Assembly (NCBI GenBank): GCA_014239155.1
Contig: JAAZZQ010000088.1
Location: 1 to 64,000 of the forward strand
Reading direction: 5' to 3'
DNA: 64,000 nt
Origin: Lachnospiraceae bacterium
Lineage (GTDB): Bacteria > Bacillota > Clostridia > Lachnospirales > Lachnospiraceae
Numbering within the stretch: the first letter of the stretch is position 1; each line of letters opens with the position of its first letter. The notes under the pieces are model-generated. The model had not been told where the DNA came from and made no database searches. It saw only the letters and a program-made list of their open reading frames with translations. A program made the translations under genes and the position numbers. This document shows positions 25,150-33,876 of the stretch, one piece after another.

Positions 25150-26586
25150 TTACTTCTCAACCCTTGACATCAATACCACACACTCAACATGCACCGTATT
25201 ACAGAACATGTCCGCTCCGCGGACCCGACGCAGCGCATAACCATTCGCACATAAATATTTCAAATCCCTTGCAAGGGTGGCACTGTCACAACTAATATAG
25301 ACAATGCGCTTGGGTGCCATTTTTATAATCGTTTCTAAGCAGGCAGCATCACATCCCTTACGCGGCGGGTCCACACAAATTACATCTGCGTAGATTCCTT
25401 CCTCTCTGTAGAGTCTTGGCAATAGGTCTTCTGCCTTTCCTGTATAAAAACAAACATTATCAATATTATTGCGCTTTGCATTTGCGCGCGCGTCTTTGAC
25501 CGCCTGTTCTACAATCTCAATTCCATAGACCTGTTTTGCTCGCTTTGCCATAAACAGACTGATGGTTCCAATGCCACAATAGAGGTCCCACACTGTCTCG
25601 GCACCTGTTAATCCTGCATATTCTAACGCTAAACTGTAGAGCCTTTCTGTTTGAATTGGATTTACTTGATAAAAAGAAAGCGGTGAGATAGCAAATATTA
25701 TCCCGCTGTCATCTGCACAGTACAAATCTTTGCCAGAATCTATGCTTTCTGTGCTGCGCACATGCAACACATCTGTGATTGTATCACATCCCCATAAGGT
25801 ATGACACACTTTTCCCATAATCACATTTGTCTTTTCTGTATTAATATTGATAGAAATACTTGTCATGCCTTCTACCTTTGTCAGTTCTGCAATCAGCTTG
25901 TCCGCCTGCGGAAGCTTGTTCCCGTTTAAGACAAGGCAAACCATAAGCTCACCTGTTGCAAATCCCTTGCGGATTAGGACATGGCGAACAAGCCCTTTTT
26001 CATCTTTTTCCGAGTAGGCTGCTATATGATAGCGTTTCATATGGTCTAATATCATTTCCAATATAACTTTGTTCTCCTTGACACCAAGTATGCAGTCTGT
26101 ATTGGGTATAATTGTATGGGTTCTTTTGGCATAAAAACCAGCTACCACATTCCCGTTTCTATCGGTTCCAATTGGAAATTGGGCTTTGTTGCGATAGGAA
26201 AAAGGCTCCTCCATTCCCATAATCGGCTCTGTGACCTGCTCAATTAATTCCTGTGAGAAACCACCAATCCTGTTTAGATTGCTTTTTATCCTTTTTTCTT
26301 TAAACAATAGTTGTGTTTTATAATTTAGTCCCTGTATCTGACAGCCGCCACACTGTCTATGAAGAGCACATTTGGGGTCGATTCGGTCTGTGGAAGGCAC
26401 TAGAATCTTTGTCAGTCGGGCATATGCATAGCCTTTTTTCACTTTCATAACCTTTGCCTCAATCTGATCGCCAACCACAGCATCCTTTACAAAAAAAGTA
26501 AAACCATCACTTTTTCCAATGCCCTCCCCATCCATTCCCATGTCATCAATCTTTAAGGTTATAATATCATCTTTTTGAAATTCCAT
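25150..26586 (-). CDS. rlmD: 23S rRNA (uracil-C5)-methyltransferase, RlmD/RumA type
   Basis: A 478-aa SAM-dependent m5U methyltransferase. Order of parts: TRAM domain (1-60), iron-sulfur cysteines in CALHRQCGGC plus a later Cys in NTDCILG, SAM-binding WDLYCGIGTISLFMA, VDPPRKGCD, and the catalytic-cysteine motif SCDSATLARDL. The protein ends HVECVVLMSRVEK. Many Lachnospiraceae relatives continue past this point with an extension whose decayed remains lie at 20824-21137, so the gene seems to have been cut at this point by the inserted recombinase element, keeping a full catalytic core. It may have been named rumA in older annotation; which uridine is methylated is inferred from family. Confidence 0.93.
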   Translation of the reverse strand: MEFQKDDIITLKIDDMGMDGEGIGKSDGFTFFVKDAVVGDQIEAKVMKVKKGYAYARLTKILVPSTDRIDPKCALHRQCGGCQIQGLNYKTQLLFKEKRIKSNLNRIGGFSQELIEQVTEPIMGMEEPFSYRNKAQFPIGTDRNGNVVAGFYAKRTHTIIPNTDCILGVKENKVILEMILDHMKRYHIAAYSEKDEKGLVRHVLIRKGFATGELMVCLVLNGNKLPQADKLIAELTKVEGMTSISININTEKTNVIMGKVCHTLWGCDTITDVLHVRSTESIDSGKDLYCADDSGIIFAISPLSFYQVNPIQTERLYSLALEYAGLTGAETVWDLYCGIGTISLFMAKRAKQVYGIEIVEQAVKDARANAKRNNIDNVCFYTGKAEDLLPRLYREEGIYADVICVDPPRKGCDAACLETIIKMAPKRIVYISCDSATLARDLKYLCANGYALRRVRGADMFCNTVHVECVVLMSRVEK

Positions 26587-26646
26587 AGTTGTTACTCCTA
26601 TTTGTCACAACTCAACCATGCAAGATTAAAGTTTTAATTGTTCTTT

Positions 26647-27591
26647 CTACTTCATTCTACTAACCGCAAGATTTGACTCAAACAGCTTGTTGTATCCAAG
26701 CCAATTTGTTTCTTTTGTAGATTCTAGTAACTCCTTAAAAGTCTCCATTTTAGCGTCTGTATTATCGGCATAGCAAAGTGCAACTGCCTCAATAATTGCT
26801 GGCTTTTTGGGCGAGCCAAATTCATATTCTCCATGATGCGCTAAAATACAATGCTTTAGTTCCATTTCCAACAAGGGCGGAAAATCAGGAATCTCTCTAA
26901 TTTTTTCTCCAATCATCTCAGATCCAATTACAATATGCCCCAAAAACTGTCCTTCATCTGTGTAATCATTTGCTGGAAATGCGCTGATTTCTCTTGTCTT
27001 TCCCATATCATGGCAGATTGCTGCAGCTAGGAGCAGGTCTCTGTTTAATATTGGATACTGTTTGCAATAAAAGTCACAAAGCGTTGTAACACCAAGCGTA
27101 TGTTCCAATAGCCCGCCAATAAATCCATGATGCACCGTCTTTGCCGCAGAGGACTTGCGAAATCTTTGAACAAATGTTGTATCATCCACAAAAAACTTTT
27201 TCAATAATGTCTTGAGATATGTATTTTCAATACTTTCAATGTATGTCAGAAGTTGTGCATACATCTCATCATTGTCTTTTCTGCTAACTGGCATGTAATT
27301 GCGCTCGTCATACTCTTCGGCGCTGCATCTGCGAACACGCTTTACATTGACCTGCAATGCGCCATTAAAACTTGTGACATCTCCGTAAACCTCAATGTAA
27401 TCCATCGCTTCAAAATCTGCAATCCCTACATTATTGGGATCCCAAATTTTTGCGTCAAGTGTCCCTGTCTTGTCCTGCAAAATTACATTATCATAGTTCT
27501 TTCCATTTTTGGTCACTGCAGAACTCTTAAATTTGCAGAAATAAATATCAAAAACGCGATCCCCATCTTTATAATCCTTAATGTATTTCAT
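26647..27591 (-). CDS. yhaM: 3'-5' exoribonuclease YhaM family (OB fold plus HD domain)
   Basis: A 314-aa protein with an N-terminal OB-fold nucleic-acid-binding domain (ILQDKTGTLDAKIWD, residues about 10-90) and an HD domain (about 155-285) with HHGFIGGLLEHT, the HD pair in CHDMGK, and LAHHGEYEFGSPKKP. This is the YhaM architecture that degrades single-stranded RNA in low-G+C Gram-positives. The length is normal for the family. It precedes the degenerate HtrA-like gene on the same strand, with repeat A copy 3 between them, and follows rlmD's start by 60 bp, so an RNA-metabolism pairing with rlmD is likely. Confidence 0.93.
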   Translation of the reverse strand: MKYIKDYKDGDRVFDIYFCKFKSSAVTKNGKNYDNVILQDKTGTLDAKIWDPNNVGIADFEAMDYIEVYGDVTSFNGALQVNVKRVRRCSAEEYDERNYMPVSRKDNDEMYAQLLTYIESIENTYLKTLLKKFFVDDTTFVQRFRKSSAAKTVHHGFIGGLLEHTLGVTTLCDFYCKQYPILNRDLLLAAAICHDMGKTREISAFPANDYTDEGQFLGHIVIGSEMIGEKIREIPDFPPLLEMELKHCILAHHGEYEFGSPKKPAIIEAVALCYADNTDAKMETFKELLESTKETNWLGYNKLFESNLAVSRMK

Positions 27592-27620
27592 CTTTTCTCT
27601 ACTCCTATCCTTTCCTAATC

Positions 27621-27697
27621 CAAGAATACCGTCAGCATTCTTGCTGCGGCATGCGGGTCAGCTCTGCTGACATATTACAGATTCGCACACCTGCAAT
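27621..27697. repeat. Dispersed repeat family A, copy 3
   Basis: Closely matches 4581-4657, including AAGAAT...GCATTCTT at the left, GTCAGCTCTGCTGAC in the centre and TTCGCACACCTGCAAT at the right. Orientation is plus, like the other copies, although the flanking genes are both on the minus strand. It lies between the stop of the HtrA-like gene and the start of yhaM. Confidence 0.75.
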
Positions 27698-27703
27698 AAA
27701 AAT

Positions 27704-29296
27704 CTATTCCTGTTTCTCTGGCTGTACCACAAAATGCATCTCCTCAAAAGCATTGACACTCGCACGCTGTACTACTATATTTATGCCAGTTTCTGCCGGG
27801 GCATTCCGAAGCACATTCATATAGTCCGCCGCACTGCGGATTTCCTGTGAACCAACCCGGACTAAAATATCCCCCTTCTGAATTCCTTTTAACATTGCTG
27901 GAGAATCCATATCAATATCGACAATAAATGCTCCCTGCGGAAGTCCTGTTTCCTTCCTTGTCTGTTCTGAAATATCCTGTACATAGATTCCGAGATAATT
28001 AATTGCCTCCCCATTAGAAAGCTTTGTAATCAGTCCCTTCAATTCTGTAATCCCTACTGCGGAGAGCAAATTTTTGGTATCGTCATGATTGTGGCTATTG
28101 TTGATAATTCCTATCACTTCCCGCTGCATATTGACAAGAATTCCACTGGGATTGGTTCCGGCATAAATGTCTGTAGTCATCAATTTATACTCGCTGTCTG
28201 CCATAGTGACTGGATTTCCCTTGGAAGTAATCATTCCATAACAAACATTGTCTTTATAGCCAAACAGATTCCCAATTGCAATAACTGGGGTTCCTGTCAT
28301 ACCAGAAGAAATAGAACTTCCCAATGTTGCAACGGTTACCGATGCCAACGTATCCCCCTCGAGAAATTTCAAATCTACTGCCAAAACCACAAGATCTGTA
28401 TTTTTATCATATTGTTTAATCACTGCATCAGCCTCTGTTCCATTACAAAAACTAATACGAATTGTCTCCGCACCATTGAGTGAAGATTTCCTGCTGAGAA
28501 TCAAAAGTTCTCGATTATTGTTTGCAATAATAACGCCTGCTGTCGTCCCTTCGCTCTGATACGTGTTGTTAAACCAGTCCACATCCGAATGTACTGCTGT
28601 CACTGTCACCATACTGGATTCCATCTCACGATATACTTTGTACAGTTCTTCATACTGTGTCTGGTATGGTTTTAGCGGTTCTATTGGTATTGTCTCCTCC
28701 GTCATGGGTGCTTCCTGCTGCGCCTCGCTATGGCTTCCGCTAATATTTCCCTCCTGCATAGAAACTCCTTTTCCACTTTCTTCCTGTTCTGAACCTCCCT
28801 CCATAGTATTCTCTTCCACAAATTCATCTTCACCAGACAACTGTTCCCTGTTGCTTTCTTCCTTCACAGAGGATTCCAACATTTCAGAGACCGTGGTGCT
28901 CTGTCTCTCGTCTTTTCCTTCCAAAGTATTCGTCTGTATCTCTGTTTTCTGCTCCTTATTCTCCTCGTGACTTGCAGTTGTTCCCTCTGTCAGCATATCC
29001 TCTGGTCGCATCTCATCCTGCTCCTGTGGAAATGTCACAATTCCGGGTTTCTCTTCAGGATATAGCCAATTGTTAAGAATTGGTTCCAACAACAAAAAAG
29101 ATAGGCAAGCCAGCACGCCGAACAGCACTGCAAGAGAAGCGGTAATCAACATTCTTCTAAACAGTTTCTTTTTGTTGATTGGTCGTTCCTTTATCTTTTC
29201 CTGAAGAAACTCAAAGTCACTTGTGGTCTCAAGAAACACCTCTTTATTCTGCGAAACATACGTTTCACTCTTATCATTATATCTATTTTCATCCAT
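27704..29296 (-). CDS. HtrA/DegP-like membrane protein with degenerate catalytic triad and PDZ domain
   Basis: A 530-aa protein: cytoplasmic N-terminus, one membrane segment (about 47-72), a ~130-residue Glu/Ser/Thr-rich linker, a trypsin-like fold (about 215-400) and a PDZ domain (about 425-525, including LPQGAFIVDIDMDSPA). Compared with HtrA consensus, the TNNHVV histidine position reads ILSRKS, the aspartate is kept in NTDLVVLAVD, and the GNSGGPL serine loop reads TNPSGIL. His and the nucleophile Ser are therefore missing, so I infer a pseudoprotease, perhaps a peptide-binding or scaffold protein at the cell surface. It is a single-gene unit facing away from the SGNH operon. Confidence 0.82.
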   Translation of the reverse strand: MDENRYNDKSETYVSQNKEVFLETTSDFEFLQEKIKERPINKKKLFRRMLITASLAVLFGVLACLSFLLLEPILNNWLYPEEKPGIVTFPQEQDEMRPEDMLTEGTTASHEENKEQKTEIQTNTLEGKDERQSTTVSEMLESSVKEESNREQLSGEDEFVEENTMEGGSEQEESGKGVSMQEGNISGSHSEAQQEAPMTEETIPIEPLKPYQTQYEELYKVYREMESSMVTVTAVHSDVDWFNNTYQSEGTTAGVIIANNNRELLILSRKSSLNGAETIRISFCNGTEADAVIKQYDKNTDLVVLAVDLKFLEGDTLASVTVATLGSSISSGMTGTPVIAIGNLFGYKDNVCYGMITSKGNPVTMADSEYKLMTTDIYAGTNPSGILVNMQREVIGIINNSHNHDDTKNLLSAVGITELKGLITKLSNGEAINYLGIYVQDISEQTRKETGLPQGAFIVDIDMDSPAMLKGIQKGDILVRVGSQEIRSAADYMNVLRNAPAETGINIVVQRASVNAFEEMHFVVQPEKQE

Positions 29297-29414
29297 TTTG
29301 TCACTGCCTCACTGATTTGTTTGTTTACCTTTTCCTAGTATAACGGATAGTGTTCCTATGGTCAATCTGTTTCGTAATAGAAAGCCTTCGTCTGATATAA
29401 CTTCATTTCTATTA

Positions 29415-29539
29415 CTGTTCACTCGGTTCCAGTAACAGTTGAAAATCCGTGCAAAATTTGCTTCACAAATGGATTTTTACTTACTATATGCATGTTTTTG
29501 TACGAACTTTGTAATAAATGCTAAGTCCTGTGTGAACAG
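29415..29539 (+). repeat. Structured repeat family B, diverged copy (copy 4)
   Basis: Outer arms CTGTTCAC and GTGAACAG, arm 1 AAAATCC/GGATTTT with bulge GTGCAAA and inner stem ATTTG-CTTCA-CAAAT, arm 2 GAACTTTG with CTAAGTCC. Few stem bases are shared with other copies but the order, sizes and bulge are the same. It occupies the divergent gap 29297-29653 between the HtrA-like and SGNH genes, together with the next promoter. Confidence 0.75.
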
Positions 29540-29572
29540 CAGCCTATTTCTGTCCCGCACCAAAAAAATACC

Positions 29573-29601
29573 TTGTAGGAATAGAAAAATAGTGATAGAA
29601 T
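29573..29601 (+). promoter_or_regulatory. Promoter of the SGNH-DUF4358-MBOAT-DHHW operon
   Basis: TTGTAG (29573-29578), a 17-base spacer and TAGAAT (29596-29601) form a good sigma-A type promoter about 50 bases before the SGNH gene start. It begins about 34 bases after the structured repeat ends. Confidence 0.6.
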
Positions 29602-29653
29602 ATCTTTGTATAAACTCATTTTATGAATTCATATGATAAAAGAGGAAAATATT

Positions 29654-30652
29654 ATGAAAAAAACAAAGATGCTGTGCACCCTGCTTGCTGCAATGCTTCT
29701 CTTGAGTGAACATTCTTTGAAGTATGTCTGCGCAGCACAGGAGAGTGAATCTTCGGAAATTTCAGAATCTACTGATTCTCTGCCAGAAGAATCACAAACC
29801 ACCTTAAACTCTCTGCCCCAATCTACAGAGGAAGAGACACAGAGCAATGACACCAACACAATGACCGAAGAAGAACTTGCCGCCTACTATGGCAGCTCTG
29901 TTTTTGTGGGCGACTCTATTATGGTGGGTTTTCGGAATTACTGCGCAAAACAAAAAACTTTTGTGCATAATATCCAGTTTTTGGCAGCAGGAAATTACTC
30001 TGCATTTAACGCAATGAAGCCTGTTACAAACAACAATGTTCATCCGATGTACCGCGGAAAAAAATATCAAGTGTGGGATGCAATTCCCTTGATTGGTAGT
30101 CAGCGTGTTTTCCTTCTTCTCGGTATGAATGATCTTGGCATCCTTGGTCTGGAAGGTGCACGTGACCAGTACAAACTACTGATCGACAAAATCTTAGAGA
30201 CATCACCAAATGTTGAAATTCATCTGATTAGTGTAACTTATACTTTACCAGATTTAGGAAAAAAGATACTGAACAATGAAAATATTGCACAGTACAATAC
30301 CCTTCTACAAAAAATGGCTGAGGAAAATGATTGGGGATATATTGACCTTGCCACACCAATCTCCGACGGAAATGGAAACCTTGCTGCGGAATGTTGCAGT
30401 GATGGTTATGTACATCTGTCAAAAACTGCCTATACCTTATGGGAGACCACACTAAGCGACTACGCTTACGCACAGACAACCTCAAATCAGGAGGAGACAG
30501 AACCTGAGACCTCAGCAGAAAATACCACCGAAACTGACTTGACTTTGGAATCGGAGCCAGAAACAGAAATAAAATCGACCGATACCATGTCAATATCCGG
30601 CAACACAAAAAGCAAAATAGAATCGATTCTGGAAACTCCGGTCAAAAAGTAA
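29654..30652 (+). CDS. Secreted SGNH/GDSL-type hydrolase
   Basis: The start at 29654 has AGAGG eight bases upstream; an in-frame ATG seven codons earlier has no site. The 332-aa protein has a signal peptide (MKKTKMLCTLLAAMLLL...), a Ser/Glu/Thr-rich linker, an SGNH domain and a second acidic Thr-rich tail. Motifs are VFVGDSIMVGF (block I nucleophile Ser), LGMNDLG (block III Asn) and DGYVHLS (block V Asp-His). It is the first gene of a four-gene plus-strand run with MBOAT and DHHW proteins, so it probably removes or transfers acetyl groups on a surface polymer. Substrate is not shown. Confidence 0.87.
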   Translation: MKKTKMLCTLLAAMLLLSEHSLKYVCAAQESESSEISESTDSLPEESQTTLNSLPQSTEEETQSNDTNTMTEEELAAYYGSSVFVGDSIMVGFRNYCAKQKTFVHNIQFLAAGNYSAFNAMKPVTNNNVHPMYRGKKYQVWDAIPLIGSQRVFLLLGMNDLGILGLEGARDQYKLLIDKILETSPNVEIHLISVTYTLPDLGKKILNNENIAQYNTLLQKMAEENDWGYIDLATPISDGNGNLAAECCSDGYVHLSKTAYTLWETTLSDYAYAQTTSNQEETEPETSAENTTETDLTLESEPETEIKSTDTMSISGNTKSKIESILETPVKK

Positions 30653-30662
30653 GGAGAAAATA

Positions 30663-31175
30663 ATGATAACAAATATACGAAAAATAGTAGCAGCACTCAC
30701 CATTGCAGTTCTTCTTTGTAGTGGCTGCACTGACAAAACCAAAACCACTGCATCCGACGCAGTACAGACTTCCCAACCTGAGGCAACAGCAAAATCGATT
30801 GATGAAATCTATCAGGAAATCACACAATCCGTCACATTACAATCACCTGCATGTATGGATGAAGATTTTATCTCAAATTACTATGGCATTGATACAAAAG
30901 CGCTTTCCGAGTATGTCTTTAGCATGTCAGAAGACGCTGCACAAGCAGAGACTGTCATTATTATGAAGGCGCAAAAATCAGAGGATTTGGAAGGACTTTC
31001 TAATTGTCTGCAAACAGTAGTTGATGAAAAGAAAAACGAAATGGAAAATTATATACCTGAACAGTTTGCCATCGTGGAAGAAAGCAAAGTTCAGACAAAA
31101 GGTAATTATGTGTGGCTCGTAATCTCTGAGAATGCAAAGACAATTACAGATATTATTGAAAACAATCTGTCATAG
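30663..31175 (+). CDS. DUF4358 lipoprotein
   Basis: A 170-aa predicted lipoprotein whose signal ends in LLCSGC (Cys22). AAGGAG lies seven bases upstream of the ATG and the gene starts 10 bp after the SGNH stop. The mature part fits DUF4358: YYGIDTKALSEYVF and a central AETVIIMKA strand, then a helix with EMENYIPEQ. This family recurs beside MBOAT and DHHW genes in Lachnospiraceae, so a role in surface-polymer acylation is inferred from context; its biochemical activity is unknown. Confidence 0.85.
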   Translation: MITNIRKIVAALTIAVLLCSGCTDKTKTTASDAVQTSQPEATAKSIDEIYQEITQSVTLQSPACMDEDFISNYYGIDTKALSEYVFSMSEDAAQAETVIIMKAQKSEDLEGLSNCLQTVVDEKKNEMENYIPEQFAIVEESKVQTKGNYVWLVISENAKTITDIIENNLS

Positions 31176-31187
31176 TGGAGGAATAAC

Positions 31188-32603
31188 ATGGTTTTTAGCG
31201 GTATCCCTTTTCTCTTTTTCTTCCTCCCACTATGCCTGATTTTGTACTATGCAGTCCCATTTTCCTTGAAAAATGGGATTTTGCTTATTTTTAGCCTTAT
31301 TTTTTATGCGTGGGGAGAACCATTGTACATTCTTCTAATGTTGTTCTCCACACTGCTTGACTACACAAATGGACGACTTATGGAGCGGTTTGGCACAACA
31401 AAATGCAGAAAAACTTTTTTTCTGTGCTGTAGTATCTGTATCAACCTGCTGATTCTTGCCTTTTTTAAATATGCCGATTTTGTTGTATCTCTTGTAAACA
31501 GCATTCTAGGTACACAGATTGCACTGCCCGGAATCCATCTTCCCGTGGGAATCAGCTTCTACACATTTCAAACGATGAGTTACATTATTGACCTCTATCG
31601 AGGCGAAGTGAAAGCGGAGCACAGCTATGCGGCATATCTCACCTATGTATCTATGTTTCCACAACTGGTGGCAGGTCCTATTGTGCGTTTTGCGGACATA
31701 CAAGAACAGCTTCACAGCCGCAAAATTACTTTTGATGGCATGCAAGCAGGGCTTATGCGCTTTATGCTAGGGCTTTTTAAAAAGGTGCTGATTGCCAATC
31801 AGGCAGGTGCTTTGTGGGAGGAAATTCGCATGTTAGGCGCCACAAATACCAGCGTAGCCACCGCATGGCTTGGCGCACTCTGCTTCACTTTACAGCTTTA
31901 TTTTGATTTTAGTGCCTACAGTGATATGGCGATTGGCATGGGTCATATGCTTGGGTTTACGTACCATGAAAATTTCCGTTATCCGCTGGCTGCTGTTTCT
32001 GTGACAGATTTCTGGCGTCGCTGGCATATTTCACTGTCCACTTGGTTTCGTGATTATGTCTATATCCCGCTTGGCGGAAACCGCTGCAAGATTCCCCGCC
32101 ATCTATTTAATATTGCAGTTGTGTGGTTTCTAACAGGACTCTGGCATGGGGCGTCGTGGAACTTTATTTTATGGGGAATTTACTATGGCATCTTATTGAT
32201 ACTTGAAAAATATATCTGGGGAAATGCACTTGCAAAATTGCCAAAACTATTACAACACACCTATGCATTTTTAATTGTTGTCTTTGGATTTGTAATCTTT
32301 GCAATCACTGATGGAAACGCGTTAAGTTCCTATATTTGCCTACTTTTTTCTTTTACTTCAAACAGCCTTGCCGACACACGTTTTCTCTGGTATCTAGGCA
32401 ATTATGGTCTTGTGCTTCTTATAGCCTGCATTCTTGCCTGCCCAGTATATCCGTGGTTATGTCAGAAAATATCGGCATTTAGCAGGCCAAAGCGTTGTAT
32501 CTTGTCCACTGTTTCAGGAATCGGAATGATATTGTTGTTTGTGTTGTCCACAGCATATATGGTAAGTGACACTTATAATCCCTTTTTGTATTTTCGCTTT
32601 TAG
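31188..32603 (+). CDS. MBOAT family O-acyltransferase (AlgI/DltB-like)
   Basis: A 471-aa polytopic membrane protein with about 11 hydrophobic segments, starting six bases after GGAGG. It has the MBOAT signatures: FQTMSYIIDLYRGEV, FWRRWHISLSTWFRDYVYIPLGG-type region near residues 280-300 and LTGLWHGASWNF containing the conserved histidine. In the family it passes an acyl group across the membrane for transfer to an extracellular sugar. It sits between the DUF4358 lipoprotein and a DHHW partner, the usual pair for surface polysaccharide O-acetylation. Confidence 0.95.
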   Translation: MVFSGIPFLFFFLPLCLILYYAVPFSLKNGILLIFSLIFYAWGEPLYILLMLFSTLLDYTNGRLMERFGTTKCRKTFFLCCSICINLLILAFFKYADFVVSLVNSILGTQIALPGIHLPVGISFYTFQTMSYIIDLYRGEVKAEHSYAAYLTYVSMFPQLVAGPIVRFADIQEQLHSRKITFDGMQAGLMRFMLGLFKKVLIANQAGALWEEIRMLGATNTSVATAWLGALCFTLQLYFDFSAYSDMAIGMGHMLGFTYHENFRYPLAAVSVTDFWRRWHISLSTWFRDYVYIPLGGNRCKIPRHLFNIAVVWFLTGLWHGASWNFILWGIYYGILLILEKYIWGNALAKLPKLLQHTYAFLIVVFGFVIFAITDGNALSSYICLLFSFTSNSLADTRFLWYLGNYGLVLLIACILACPVYPWLCQKISAFSRPKRCILSTVSGIGMILLFVLSTAYMVSDTYNPFLYFRF

Positions 32604-32704
32604 AGCATATTTCAAACACGTTTTTGAATCGTTTTTTATTGATACTTTTTATTCATAGTTTTTAGTTTACAGTTTCTTAATGTTCGACAAAGGATTATTT
32701 ATAA

Positions 32705-33838
32705 ATGATAACAGAAAATAAAATTAGAAAAGTGGTAACTGTTCTTCTCTGTATAGGAATGTTATCCCTCTCTATATGGCTGCTCCTCTCTCCCAAAAAG
32801 GATTTTTCAGAAAATGAAAACAGATATCTGGCTAAGTTTCCAGCTCTGTCCGCAAAGAGTGTTCTTGACGGAACCTACACAGAATCCCTGAGTGATTGGC
32901 TTGCAGACCACTTTCCAAAAAGGGACTTTTTTGTAGGTTTAAAAAGTCAGACAGAGATTTTAGGCGGCAGAAAAGAAATCAATCATATTTATGTGGCAAA
33001 AGACGATTATCTGATAGAACAATATGCACAGCCGCAAAATACGCAACGCATTGCAGATACGTTATCCCGCTTTTATAAAAAGGTTTCTCAAGCCCAAGTA
33101 AATATAAATCTAATGCTAGTGCCAACAGCTGTAACCATTCACAAGGATTTGCTTCCCAAAAATGCACCTGTGTCCAATCAGCTAGAAACCGCCCGCAGCA
33201 TCTATGCTGCCACTGGAATTCCTGAGATTGACTGTACAAGTCATCTTTTTACTGGAATTTCGGAAGGTCAGCTTTACTATCGCACAGACCATCATTGGAC
33301 CACACTTGGCGCATATTATGGTTATCTCGCTTTCTGTGAAACTAAAAATTTGGAACCTGTGTCGCTTGATTCACTGCAAAAGCAGACAGTGACAGAAGAC
33401 TTTGCCGGAACTTTGTACTCTAAAGTAAACGACTACCACCACAAGAAGGATTCCATCACTGTGTACACCAACCCCGAAGACCATCTGACTGTCACTTACA
33501 CAGACACCAAAGAAGTGACAAATAGCCTCTATAATTTTGATTATTTGACAGAAAAGGATAAGTATTCTCTCTTCTTAAATAACATTCATTCTCTTGTTGA
33601 AATTGAGAATCAAACGTCGTCTTCTGAAGATGTACTTATGCTTATCAAAGACAGTTATGCCAATTCTATAGTGCCGTTCCTTGCACATCACTATCGGAAA
33701 ATCTATGTCTTTGACACGCGATATTACAAAGACGGACCCTCCTCATTTCTGTCAGAGCACAAAGAAATCAACGATATTTTACTATTATATAATATGAACA
33801 CACTCGATACGGACTCCGGCATTCGGGGGATTTATTGA
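32705..33838 (+). CDS. DHHW family (AlgJ/AlgX-like) protein
   Basis: A 377-aa protein with an N-terminal membrane anchor (about residues 10-30) and an extracellular SGNH-like domain. The family motif TDHHWTTLGAYYG is present (about residue 198), along with DWLADHFPKRD near the N-terminus and LMLIKDSYANSIVPF near the C-terminus, which provides the catalytic-type serine region. It is the standard partner of an upstream MBOAT protein. AAAGGA lies ten bases upstream of the ATG. It is 100 bp from the MBOAT gene, with a weak hairpin TTCAAA...TTTTTGAA before a T-rich stretch in between, which may attenuate readthrough. Confidence 0.92.
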   Translation: MITENKIRKVVTVLLCIGMLSLSIWLLLSPKKDFSENENRYLAKFPALSAKSVLDGTYTESLSDWLADHFPKRDFFVGLKSQTEILGGRKEINHIYVAKDDYLIEQYAQPQNTQRIADTLSRFYKKVSQAQVNINLMLVPTAVTIHKDLLPKNAPVSNQLETARSIYAATGIPEIDCTSHLFTGISEGQLYYRTDHHWTTLGAYYGYLAFCETKNLEPVSLDSLQKQTVTEDFAGTLYSKVNDYHHKKDSITVYTNPEDHLTVTYTDTKEVTNSLYNFDYLTEKDKYSLFLNNIHSLVEIENQTSSSEDVLMLIKDSYANSIVPFLAHHYRKIYVFDTRYYKDGPSSFLSEHKEINDILLLYNMNTLDTDSGIRGIY

Positions 33839-33876
33839 GTAAAGGACTTTAAAGTCTTTTGTACAAGGAGATTTTT

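Noticed and set aside
33841-33860. Riboswitch or attenuator before mutS2
   Set aside because: Only a short A/T-rich palindrome is present, too small for a riboswitch and without a following T-run.
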